DNA of 18,306 bases from Ferrovibrio sp964429465 (GCA_964429465.1 CAYSCA010000050.1:1-18306); one strand, 5' to 3'; counted from the first letter of the stretch, positions 7,247 through 14,482 are shown. Notes: generated by a model not told the origin, from the sequence alone. Numbers and translations: made by a program.

Positions 7247-7936
7247 ATGGTTGTGACCGATTTGGCTGCCACGGCCGCCCCCCGGCTGCCGCAGCACCAT
7301 TTGCCCCCGGAACTGCTGCTGGATTATGCCGGCGGCGGGCTGGGTGAGCCCTGGGCGCTGGCGGTGGCCTGTCATCTCACCCTCTGTCCGCATTGCCGCC
7401 GGGAACTGGCGGCCATCGAGCAGATCGGGGGCAGCCTGCTCGATGCCATCGCGCCGCAACCGATGCGCGAGGGCGGGTTCTCGGCCATCGCCAACCGGCT
7501 GGACGGGCAGGAGGGGCTGGACGCCGCGGCAGCAGGGGAACGGGGCAGCATCCCGAAACCGCTGCTGGATTACCTGATGACGGGAATTGATCGCTTTGCC
7601 TGGCGCTGGAGCGGGGCCGGCCTGCATTCGGTCGCCCTGCCGGTGCGGAAGGCCCGCGGCGGAATGGCGAGCCTGCTGAAGATTGCGCCGGGAACCGGCA
7701 TGCCCCTGCATACCCATCGCGGCGAAGAGATGACGCTGGTGCTCTCCGGCGGTTTCACCGACGGGAACGGCGCGTTCGAACGCGGCGATGTCGAAACCGC
7801 CGATGGCAGCATCGAGCACCGCCCTGTGGCCATGCCGGGCCAGCCCTGCATCTGCCTCGCCGTCACCGATGCGCCGCTGCGCTTCCGCGGTCCCTTCGGC
7901 TGGGCGCTGAACCAGTGGTCGAGGCTGTCGGCATGA
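7247..7936 (+). CDS. chrR: ChrR-family anti-sigma factor (zinc ZAS domain plus cupin), without adjacent sigma gene
   Basis: The 229-residue protein resembles Rhodobacter ChrR along its whole length. The N-terminal zinc anti-sigma domain has the H-x3-C-x2-C motif (H43, C47, C50), with a candidate fourth ligand at H17/H18. The C-terminal cupin keeps the metal ligands H155, H157, E161 and H191, and the CICLA pair C201/C203. In Rhodobacter, ChrR holds the ECF sigma RpoE inactive in the cytoplasm and releases it on singlet oxygen stress; the cupin is needed for the response. The usual rpoE gene immediately upstream is missing: the neighbour is a divergent cyclotransferase. The sigma must be encoded elsewhere, or this is a secondary ChrR. 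It overlaps the next gene by ATGA. ATG 7247 is used; GTG 7253 is an alternative. Confidence 0.88.
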   Translation: MVVTDLAATAAPRLPQHHLPPELLLDYAGGGLGEPWALAVACHLTLCPHCRRELAAIEQIGGSLLDAIAPQPMREGGFSAIANRLDGQEGLDAAAAGERGSIPKPLLDYLMTGIDRFAWRWSGAGLHSVALPVRKARGGMASLLKIAPGTGMPLHTHRGEEMTLVLSGGFTDGNGAFERGDVETADGSIEHRPVAMPGQPCICLAVTDAPLRFRGPFGWALNQWSRLSA

Positions 7937-8382
7937 CGACGGATCCGATCGCCACAGGCCTGCAGCGTTACGCCGATTTCTTCGCGACCCTGGCGCCGGG
8001 CAGCCTCGGATTGCTGGATCAGCTGGTCACGGAAGACGTCCATTTCCGCGACCCGTTCAACGATGTGTGCGGCAGGGCGAAGATGAAGGCCATCTTCCGG
8101 CGCATGTATGAGGATTGCACAGACATCCGCTTCGTTGTCGATGGCAGCCTGCAGCAGGGCAGCGAAGCCTTCCTGAAATGGACATTCCATTTCAGGCCGC
8201 GCCGTTTCAGCGGCGGCCGGATCTGGGTGGCGACGGGGGTGAGCGAGCTGCATTTCGCGCCGGACGGCCGCGTTGCCGCGCATTTCGATCACTGGGATGC
8301 CGGCGCGCAGTTCTACGCCCGCCTGCCGGTGCTGGGGCCGCTGGTGCGGCTGGTGCGCCGCCACCTGGAATATTCCGGCTAG
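7933..8382 (+). CDS. NTF2-like / SnoaL-type small fold protein
   Basis: The 149-residue protein begins MTTDPIATGLQRYADFF. It has the cone-shaped NTF2-like layout: an N-terminal helix pair, LDQLVTEDVHFRDPFNDVCGR, KMKAIFRRMYEDC, then strands with LKWTFHFRPRR and VSELHFAPDGRVAAHFDHWDAG. Members include isomerases, hydratases and proteins with no assigned reaction, so no substrate is proposed. The ATG overlaps the chrR TGA (ATGA at 7933-7936), so chrR and this gene are translationally coupled and should share the ECF-type promoter. Its stop TAG (8380-8382) interlocks with the stop of the convergent methyltransferase gene. From memory, genes of this type are often seen near CFA-like and DUF1365 genes in related bacteria, which suggests a role in the same lipid pathway. 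Confidence 0.8.
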   Translation: MTTDPIATGLQRYADFFATLAPGSLGLLDQLVTEDVHFRDPFNDVCGRAKMKAIFRRMYEDCTDIRFVVDGSLQQGSEAFLKWTFHFRPRRFSGGRIWVATGVSELHFAPDGRVAAHFDHWDAGAQFYARLPVLGPLVRLVRRHLEYSG

Positions 8383-9695
8383 GCCCGCCTCAGCCCGTAA
8401 TGCCGCACATCGATGGTGCCGGCATTGAAGCCGCCTTCGCAATAGGCGAGATAGTAACGCCACATGCGGCGGAACCGCTCGTCAAAACCGTTCCCCTGCG
8501 CGCGGATCGCCGGCCAGGCTGCCTCGAAGCGGCGGTGCCACAGATTCAGCGTGCGGGCGTAATCGCGACCGAATCTCAGCTCATCGGCAATCGCCAGGCC
8601 GGCTCCGGCCGTCTCGCGCGCAATGACGGCCGGCGAGGGCAGCATCCCGCCGGGGAAGATGCAGGCCTGGATGAAATCCATCGTGCCGCGATAATCCTGG
8701 AAATACCGGTCGTCGATGGTGATGACCTGCAGGCCGATCCGGCCATGCGGCTGCAGGCGGTCATGCAGCTGGCGGAAATAGACAGGCCAGTATTGCTCGC
8801 CGACCGCCTCGATCATCTCGATGGATGCGATGGCGTCATAGCGTCCGGTGACGTCGCGATAGTCGCGCAGCTCCACGCTGACCAGCTCGCCAAGGCCTTC
8901 CTGCTGCATGCGCCGGCAGGCATATTCGTGCTGCTCGCGGCTGATCGTGATGGCATGAACCTTCGCGCCATATTCCCTTGCCGCGACGCTGGCACAACCG
9001 CCCCAGCCGCAGCCGATCTCCAGCACGCTCGGCCCGGGCCGCAGCTGCAGCACCTCGCCGGCGAGGCGGCGGTATTTGTTGAGCTGCGCCGTCTCGAGAT
9101 CGTCGCCGGACGAGCGCCACAGTCCCGCGGAATAGGTCATCGACCGGTCGAGCCATTCGGCATAGAAATCGTTGCCGAGATCGTAATGGTAGGCAATGTT
9201 GCGCCGGCTGCCGCGCCGGTTGTTGCGCGCCAGGGCGAAGCCCAGCCGTCGCAGCAGGCGCAGCCAGGGTTTCCCCATCAGCGTGGAATCCAGTTCGCTG
9301 TTGCGGCAGGCCCAGGCCGTCAGCGCCGCGAGATCGTCACATTCGAAATCGCCGTCGATATAGGCAAGCCCGGCCGCCAGGTTGCCGCCGAGGAGGAGCC
9401 GCTTGGCGAAACGGTAATGGCAGACATGCACGGTCGCCTCCGGCCCCGGATGGATGCCGCGGGCAACGAAGGCGCGGCCGTCGGGCAGGGTGATGGTCAG
9501 GCTGCCATGGCTGATGCGGGGCGCCAGCGACAGCATCAGCCGGGTCCAGCGCGGCACGTCGTGAATATGCAGGGCATCCTGAGCGGAGCGCAGCAGGCGC
9601 GGCTCGCGTTCCGTCCTGCCGGGTTTCAGGGCATCGATGGCCGCCTCGGCAGCAACATCCAGCGTGCCGCGGCGCTCCGCATAGGCTTCACTCAT
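8379..9695 (-). CDS. CFA-like S-adenosylmethionine-dependent fatty acid methyltransferase
   Basis: The 438-residue protein has the cyclopropane fatty acid synthase fold. An N-terminal domain contains YIDGDFECDD, then come AYHYDLGNDFY, the SAM-binding VLEIGCGWGG at residues 224-233, ITISREQHEYA, and FGRDYARTLNLWHRRF. Compared from memory with E. coli Cfa, the Glu239 equivalent (E296) and Tyr317 equivalent (Y379) are kept. The Cys139 position is Ala190 (YSAGLW instead of YSCAYW) and the His266 position is Gln323. Both are bicarbonate ligands in cyclopropane formation. It may therefore methylate unsaturated phospholipid acyl chains without ring closure, as Mycobacterium UfaA1 or the Rhodobacter furan fatty acid enzyme UfaM do. 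It is last in the operon with DUF1365 and the amine oxidase-like gene. Confidence 0.87.
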   Translation of the reverse strand: MSEAYAERRGTLDVAAEAAIDALKPGRTEREPRLLRSAQDALHIHDVPRWTRLMLSLAPRISHGSLTITLPDGRAFVARGIHPGPEATVHVCHYRFAKRLLLGGNLAAGLAYIDGDFECDDLAALTAWACRNSELDSTLMGKPWLRLLRRLGFALARNNRRGSRRNIAYHYDLGNDFYAEWLDRSMTYSAGLWRSSGDDLETAQLNKYRRLAGEVLQLRPGPSVLEIGCGWGGCASVAAREYGAKVHAITISREQHEYACRRMQQEGLGELVSVELRDYRDVTGRYDAIASIEMIEAVGEQYWPVYFRQLHDRLQPHGRIGLQVITIDDRYFQDYRGTMDFIQACIFPGGMLPSPAVIARETAGAGLAIADELRFGRDYARTLNLWHRRFEAAWPAIRAQGNGFDERFRRMWRYYLAYCEGGFNAGTIDVRHYGLRRA

Positions 9696-9710
9696 CTATC
9701 GCTTCCCCAT

Positions 9711-10496
9711 TCATTGCTTTTCCGGTTCTCCCGCAGAGACGGCCTCCGCGGGCGGCGCGGTCCAGCGGAAGAAGGCCGCGCCTTTGCGCCACAGATGCAG
9801 AGCCTGCCAGTGGATGCTCGTCACGACTTTTACGGTCATCAGCGGATACCGGATGAGCGCCTTCACCATCGTGTGATCGGTGAAATCCTCGCGTCGACCG
9901 GTCTGCGTGGCGACCAGCTGCAGGGCATCTCCGGGTCCGTGCTGTCGGATCTGTATCGCGATGGTTTCGCCGGGCGGCAGAAGACGAAACCGGTAGCTGC
10001 CGCGCAACGGCAGGAAGGGGGAGACATGGAACCGCTTCTCCACGCGCTGCGCGATCATGCCGGTGCGATTGCTGGGTGGCACCTCGATCAGGTAGCCATG
10101 CTGGTCGCCGAAGGTGTTCTTCACCTCGTACAGCACCGCGCGCAGCCGCTCCTCCGCGTCGTAGCAGAAGAAGACGCTGAGAGGATTGAACGCATAGCCG
10201 AACATGCGCGGAAAGCAGAACAGCCGGATGCGTGATGCCGCCGCCTGCAGGCCCTGTCGCGCCAACGCGGCTTCAACCCAGGGCCGCAGCGCCGAGCCGT
10301 CGCGCGGCCCGTGATCCCGGTCATGGAAGCTGAGCAGGCCGAAGCGGTTGTAGCGGAACAGGCGCGAGGCGGCGGCGATGGCCGGCAGCCGGTCGATATC
10401 CAGCAGCAGCGAGAAGACGCGGTACTGGAAGCGATGCCGGAACGGCAGCAGCCGCTCATGCATGATGCGGCACCAGTACAGGCTCGCGTCGCTCAT
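9711..10496 (-). CDS. DUF1365 family protein
   Basis: The 261-residue protein matches DUF1365. It has an N-terminal LPFRHRFQYRVFSLLLDID, then FCFPRMFGYAFNPLSVFFCYD, YEVKNTFGDQHGYLI, KRFHVSPFLPLRGSYRF and a C-terminal MTVKVVTSIHWQALHLWRKGA. The biochemical activity is not established. The family is repeatedly encoded between FAD amine oxidase-like and CFA-like genes, pointing to fatty acid or lipid modification at the membrane. The C-terminal aromatic helix could be a membrane contact. Its ATG overlaps the upstream gene's TGA (ATGA at 10493-10496), and 15 bases separate it from the methyltransferase gene, so all three are one operon. The E. coli-type ribosome site is replaced by coupling here. 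Confidence 0.9.
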   Translation of the reverse strand: MSDASLYWCRIMHERLLPFRHRFQYRVFSLLLDIDRLPAIAAASRLFRYNRFGLLSFHDRDHGPRDGSALRPWVEAALARQGLQAAASRIRLFCFPRMFGYAFNPLSVFFCYDAEERLRAVLYEVKNTFGDQHGYLIEVPPSNRTGMIAQRVEKRFHVSPFLPLRGSYRFRLLPPGETIAIQIRQHGPGDALQLVATQTGRREDFTDHTMVKALIRYPLMTVKVVTSIHWQALHLWRKGAAFFRWTAPPAEAVSAGEPEKQ

Positions 10497-11818
10497 TCGG
10501 CGGCCTCGCGCTTCGGTGCGGCCAGCGGCGAGGGCGCATCCAGCCGCCGGGCAATCTCGAGCGCGGCCGCCAGGCCATCCTCATGAAAGCCATAGCGGCA
10601 CCAGGCGCCGCAGAACCACAGACGATCCCGGCCCTGGATGTCGTCCAGCCTTCGCTGCGCCTCGATGGCGGCGCGGTCGAACAGCGGATGCTCATAGCTG
10701 AATTCGGCGAATACCGTGCCGGCAGCCGGTTCGCGTGGCGGATTGAGGCTGACGAACAGCGGATGCCGGTAGTCGATGGATTGCAGCCGGTTCATCCAGT
10801 AGGTCAGGCCGACGCGCCGCTGCAGGTCGCGCCGCGGCTCCGACAGATAGTTCCAGCTGGCCCAGACCTGTTTCCGCACCGGCATCAGGGCCGGATCGCG
10901 ATGCAGCACCGCACGGTTTGGCTGAAAACGGAACCGGGAGAGGATGTCCCGCTCGGCCGCCGATGCCTGCTCGCGCAGGAGGACCAGCGACTGGTCGGCG
11001 TGGCAGGCCAGCACGGCCTGGTCGAACGGCTCGGTCCCTGCGTCGCACGTCACCGTGACGCCGCCGGCCTGTCGCCGCAGCGCGCGCACCGGGGAGGATA
11101 ATCGCAGCCTTGCCGGCGTGTCGGCGATCAGACGGCGCAGATATTCCCGGCTGCCGCCCTGCACCGTATACCATTGCGGCCGGTCGTCGATGCTGAGCAG
11201 GCCGTGATTCCGGAAGAAGCGCACGCAAGTCTCGGCGGGAAAATCCATCATTCCGCCCAGCGGCGTCGACCAGATCGCCGCGCCCATCGGCAGCAGGTAA
11301 TCCAGCATGAAACCGTCGCCATACCGCTGCCGTTGCAGGTAATCGCCCAGGCTCAGACCGGCCAGGCGGCCGGCATCGAGATCTGCCGCCGCCGCCCGGT
11401 TGAACCGCAGGATGTCGCGCCACATGCGATGGAAGCGCGGATTGAACAGGTTGCGCTTCTGCGCAAACAGGGTGCGGAGGCTTTCGCCGCTCCATTCCAG
11501 TTGCCCGGGCCGCTCTGCCTCGCCGACCGAGACGGAAAACGACATGTCGCTTTTGATGAACGGCACCTGCAGATGCGCGAACAGCGCCAGCAGGTTCGGG
11601 TAGTTCCAGTTGTTGAAGACGATGAAGCCGGTATCCACCGCGATACAGGCGCCGTCGTAATCGACCTCGACCGTGTTGCTGTGGCCGCCCGGGCGGGCAT
11701 CCGCCTCGAACACTGTCACGTCATGATGACGCGCCAGCGCCCAGGCCGTGCCCAGGCCGCTGATGCCCGCGCCAATCACGGCGATGCGCTGCCGCTGTCC
11801 GGCCTGCCGAATCGTCAT
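10493..11818 (-). CDS. FAD-dependent NAD(P)-binding / amine oxidase-like flavoprotein
   Basis: The 441-residue protein opens with a Rossmann dinucleotide-binding motif (IAVIGAGISGLGTAWAL, glycines at 16, 18 and 21) followed by an acidic strand end (VTVFEAD) and RPGGHSNTV, the FAD-binding GG-motif region. It closes with FCGAWCRYGFHEDGLAAALEIARRL, the C-terminal FAD contact of this superfamily. Mid-protein hallmarks are DTGFIVFNNWNYPNL and WYTVQGGSREYLRRL. Homologues are often labelled amine oxidase, but the genomic link to DUF1365 and CFA-like enzymes suggests a desaturation, isomerisation or oxidation step on fatty acyl chains. This is inference. It is the first gene of the minus-strand operon, about 105 bases downstream of a predicted ECF-type promoter. 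The Shine-Dalgarno before its ATG is weak. Confidence 0.88.
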   Translation of the reverse strand: MTIRQAGQRQRIAVIGAGISGLGTAWALARHHDVTVFEADARPGGHSNTVEVDYDGACIAVDTGFIVFNNWNYPNLLALFAHLQVPFIKSDMSFSVSVGEAERPGQLEWSGESLRTLFAQKRNLFNPRFHRMWRDILRFNRAAAADLDAGRLAGLSLGDYLQRQRYGDGFMLDYLLPMGAAIWSTPLGGMMDFPAETCVRFFRNHGLLSIDDRPQWYTVQGGSREYLRRLIADTPARLRLSSPVRALRRQAGGVTVTCDAGTEPFDQAVLACHADQSLVLLREQASAAERDILSRFRFQPNRAVLHRDPALMPVRKQVWASWNYLSEPRRDLQRRVGLTYWMNRLQSIDYRHPLFVSLNPPREPAAGTVFAEFSYEHPLFDRAAIEAQRRLDDIQGRDRLWFCGAWCRYGFHEDGLAAALEIARRLDAPSPLAAPKREAAE

Positions 11819-11880
11819 GGAGCCCCCGCTGCCTCACCGGCATCATTGCGCAAGCCGGCGGAGGCCGCCAGCGTCGCCGC

Positions 11881-11914
11881 GCCGATGCCGCATCGGCCGG
11901 GCCGGATGGCCCGG
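11881..11914 (-). other. Two tandem hairpins in the operon leader
   Basis: GCCGATG (11881-11887) pairs perfectly with CATCGGC (11891-11897) around 3 bases. CCGGGCC (11897-11903) pairs perfectly with GGCCCGG (11908-11914) around 4 bases; the two structures abut, sharing base 11897. They lie directly downstream of the predicted start of the amine oxidase operon mRNA, on the minus strand. There is no U tract. Possible roles are 5' mRNA stabilisation or weakening of readthrough from the response regulator gene upstream. Confidence 0.55.
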
Positions 11915-11923
11915 TATCACCCC

Positions 11924-11953
11924 TTGATACGCGGACTTGTCAGGAGTGGATCA
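11924..11953 (-). promoter_or_regulatory. Predicted RpoE/ECF-type promoter of the amine oxidase-DUF1365-CFA operon
   Basis: Read on the minus strand, TGATCC (11953-11948), an 18-base spacer and TATCAA (11929-11924) reproduce the TGATCC-N18-TAnnnA layout found before chrR. It sits in the only sizeable intergenic gap of this area and points at the FAD flavoprotein gene. Confidence 0.68.
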
Positions 11954-11973
11954 CCCGGGGGCGGGAGAGGGAA

Positions 11974-12831
11974 TCAGCGTCCGACCGGCTCCATGTCGCG
12001 CTCGAGCAGGCGGAGCGCCAGCGAGGCGGCCTGGGTGCGGTTGAACACCTGCAGCTTGGAGAAGATCTGCCGCAGATGTGCTTTGACTGTTACCTCCTGC
12101 ACGCCGAGCCGGATGGCGATGGCCTTGTTCGAATCGCCCTGGCTGACCCATTTGAGCACCTCGCGCTCGCGGTCGGTCAGCGCCGCCAGGCGCGGATCGG
12201 GCTCCTCTGCCGTCGCGGGGCGGGCGGGAAGGTCGGCGGCATTCTGCTCCAGTTCATGGCGCAGGCTGCGCAGCAATTCGCGGTCGTCGGCGCCGGCGCG
12301 GGCGCGGTCCGCCAGATGGGCGAACTTCGCCGCCGCGACATAGCTGGGCAGGAAATCCTCATAGAGCCGCAGGGCTTTCACCACCGTGAGGATCATGCCC
12401 TGCTGGGTCAGCTCGGTCTTTTCCTTGTAGTCGTTGATGCCGTGGTTGGAGATCACGGTCAGCGGTGGCGCCTGGCCTGCCTGGCCGGTGCGGATCACGA
12501 TCTGCACCGAATGGTTGCCCAGTTCGTTGCGGATATGGTCGACCAGCGTGAGGCCGGCATGCTCGGTCTCCATCACCACGTCGAGCAATACCAGAGCGGT
12601 ATCGGGATGCGCCTTCAGCATGTCCTTGGCTTCCGCCGCGCTGAAGGCACTGAGAAAGGCAAGGCCGCGCCCGCGATACTGGAAATTGCGCAGCAGCAGC
12701 TTGGTCAGCGAATGGACATCGGGCTCGTCATCGACGATCAGCACCTTCCAGACGCCTGCGCCGGTCCCGTCCTTGTCCCCTGGGCCGCGCTCGTCGCGCT
12801 CTGCCGCGAAGTCGACTGTCGTATTGGCCAA
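11974..12831 (-). CDS. Response regulator, REC domain (DUF3369-associated type) with LuxR helix-turn-helix output
   Basis: The 285-residue protein has a receiver domain from about residue 28. Its acidic pair is D34/D35, the phospho-acceptor is D84 (LLDVVM), T115 is in VIRTGQ, and the lysine lies in NDYKEKTELT. The VLLDVVMETEHAGL and NDYKEKTEL wording is characteristic of receivers usually joined to DUF3369. A LuxR-type DNA-binding domain follows at about 218-275 (LTDREREVLKWVSQGDSNKAIA...VKAHLRQIFSKL). The receiver-to-HTH linker, about 75 residues long, contains a probable helix (RELLRSLRHELEQNA). The start is TTG at 12831, supported by GGAGG 8 bases upstream. No histidine kinase is nearby, so the input signal and targets are unknown. 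It could regulate its neighbours, but that is untested. Confidence 0.88.
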   Translation of the reverse strand: MANTTVDFAAERDERGPGDKDGTGAGVWKVLIVDDEPDVHSLTKLLLRNFQYRGRGLAFLSAFSAAEAKDMLKAHPDTALVLLDVVMETEHAGLTLVDHIRNELGNHSVQIVIRTGQAGQAPPLTVISNHGINDYKEKTELTQQGMILTVVKALRLYEDFLPSYVAAAKFAHLADRARAGADDRELLRSLRHELEQNAADLPARPATAEEPDPRLAALTDREREVLKWVSQGDSNKAIAIRLGVQEVTVKAHLRQIFSKLQVFNRTQAASLALRLLERDMEPVGR

Positions 12832-12878
12832 GCTGCGAACCTCCGTGGTCCGCTATTCTAGCCCAAGGCGAAGGCAAT

Positions 12879-12891
12879 CGGAATAATTCCG
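12879..12891. promoter_or_regulatory. 13-bp palindrome upstream of the response regulator
   Basis: CGGAATAATTCCG is a perfect inverted repeat with a single central base, about 48 bases before the TTG start of the response regulator and 29 bases beyond the stop of the efflux pump gene. Its size and place suit a regulator-binding site, perhaps autoregulatory. It is too short and has no T tract for a terminator. Confidence 0.4.
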
Positions 12892-12919
12892 GGCTGAACT
12901 CGTCCGATTTTATGGGCGC

Positions 12920-14479
12920 TCAGTTCGCGCTCGTGCCGGCGCTTGCCGCTTCGGCTGTCGCAGGCGGACCTGTCCGCCGCAGCAGGGAGGCTGCCAGCAG
13001 GGCGGCAGCGAGTGCGCCGACGGCGCTGATCGCCGAAACCAGCACGAAGCCCTGCGCGAAAGCCGTTTTGGCCGCGATGGCAAGGGCTTCCCCTGCAGCG
13101 GGCTGCAGCCGCGCCGCGAGCTCGAGCGCGCCACCCAGAGTGCTGCGCGCCGCTTCGGCGGCTGCTGACGAAGCCTCTGCCGGTATGCTGCCGGTCATCG
13201 TGCTGCGATAGACCGCGGTGAGGATGCTGCCCAGCACGGCGATGCCCAGCGCTCCGCCGAATTCTGCGCTGGTCTCGGAAAGGCCCGAGGCTGCGCCGGC
13301 GCGTTCCGGCGGCGCCGAGCCGATGACCAGATCGGTGGTGAGCGTGAAGACCGGCGACAGGCCGAAGCAGAAGATCAGGAAGCCGGCCATCAGCACCGGC
13401 AGGCCGCCGGTCATGCCCGCAAAGGCGAGCACGACGAAGCCGAGCGCGGTGATGACGAGGCTCGCCGTGACCACGTGCACGGGCGCAATGCGCCGCACGA
13501 TCTGCGGCGTCACCATCGAGCCGATGATGAAGACCACGCCCGAAGGGGCAGTCCACAATCCGGCCTCCAGCGGGCCCATATCCAGTACCAGTTGCAGATA
13601 CTGGGCGAAGAAGAGGAATGAGCCGAAGGCGACGAAGACGCCGACGATATTGATGGCCAATGCGGCGCTGAAGGACGGCAGCCGGAACAGCCGCATGTCG
13701 ATCAGCGGATCGGCCAGCTGGCGCTGCCGCCGCACGAATGCCAGGCCGACTGCGAGACCGGCGGCGATGATCAGGGCGGGCTGCAAGCCCGGGCCGGACT
13801 CGGCAATCCATTTGAGGCCGTAGATCACCGCCAGCACGGCGGTCAGCGACAGCGCCGCGCTGACGATGTCGAGCCGGCCCGCGTTGGGGTCGCGGTATTC
13901 CGGCAGCAGCAGCGGCGCCAGCACCAGCAGCAGCACCATCACCGGCACGGCGATCAGGAAGACCGAGCCCCAGGGAAACCAGGTGAGCAGCGCACCGCCG
14001 ATCAGCGGCCCGAGCGCGCCGCCGGCGGAGAAGCTGGCAACCCAGATGCCGATGGCGACGGTGCGCTCCTGCGGATCGAGAAACATGTTGCGGATCAGCG
14101 ACAGCGTCGAGGGCGACAATGTCGCCGCCGCGACGCCGAGCAGAGCGCGGGCGCAGATGAGCATCCCGGCGCTGCTGGCGAAAGCGGCGAAGATCGAGGC
14201 GATGCCGAAGGCGGTGGCGCCGATCATCAGCAGCTTGCGGCGACCGATCCGGTCGCCCAGCGTCCCCATGGTGATCAGCGATCCCGCCACCAGGAAGCCG
14301 TAGATGTCGACGATCCACAGCATCTGGGTGCTGCTGGGGGCGAGATCTGCCGCAAGATGCGGAATCGCCAGGATCAGCACCGTCAGGTCCATCGAATACA
14401 GCAGGCAGGGCAGGGCGAGCACGCCCAGCCCGATCCATTCACGGCGGGTCGCTTTGACGGATGTGATCGTTTCGTTCAT
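12920..14479 (-). CDS. MFS drug efflux transporter, DHA2 family (14 TM, SmvA/QacA-like)
   Basis: The 519-residue membrane protein has the DHA2 pattern. TM1 carries YSMDLTVLILAIPHLAADL (motif D1), LWIVDIYGFLVAG is TM2, and GTLGDRIGRRKLL is the loop 2-3 motif A. GGALGPLIGGALL is the antiporter motif C in TM5. Further hydrophobic segments continue to the C-terminus, with a long polar loop around residues 425-470 between the last two membrane segments, as in QacA-type pumps. Proton-driven export of lipophilic or quaternary cations (disinfectants, dyes, methyl viologen) is the typical role. The true substrate range is not readable. It lies 88 bases downstream of the DUF899 gene, with its own palindromes in that gap, so it may be separately controlled or be the end of the ArsR-led block. 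Confidence 0.9.
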   Translation of the reverse strand: MNETITSVKATRREWIGLGVLALPCLLYSMDLTVLILAIPHLAADLAPSSTQMLWIVDIYGFLVAGSLITMGTLGDRIGRRKLLMIGATAFGIASIFAAFASSAGMLICARALLGVAAATLSPSTLSLIRNMFLDPQERTVAIGIWVASFSAGGALGPLIGGALLTWFPWGSVFLIAVPVMVLLLVLAPLLLPEYRDPNAGRLDIVSAALSLTAVLAVIYGLKWIAESGPGLQPALIIAAGLAVGLAFVRRQRQLADPLIDMRLFRLPSFSAALAINIVGVFVAFGSFLFFAQYLQLVLDMGPLEAGLWTAPSGVVFIIGSMVTPQIVRRIAPVHVVTASLVITALGFVVLAFAGMTGGLPVLMAGFLIFCFGLSPVFTLTTDLVIGSAPPERAGAASGLSETSAEFGGALGIAVLGSILTAVYRSTMTGSIPAEASSAAAEAARSTLGGALELAARLQPAAGEALAIAAKTAFAQGFVLVSAISAVGALAAALLAASLLRRTGPPATAEAASAGTSAN

Positions 14480-14482
14480 GGC

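Noticed and set aside
8115..10235. 706-residue plus-strand open frame
   Set aside because: It lies antisense to the CFA-like and DUF1365 genes, has low-complexity GC-driven composition and shows no recognisable domain; such shadows are common in GC-rich DNA.
11913..11930. GTATC/GATAC inverted repeat as a separate operator
   Set aside because: The arms are only 5 bases and they overlap the predicted -10 box of the ECF-type promoter, which explains the sequence better.
12858..14438. 526-residue minus-strand open frame in the efflux pump region
   Set aside because: It is an alternative frame of the MFS gene, rich in Arg/Ala/Gly, whereas the other frame has clear transmembrane segments and MFS motifs.
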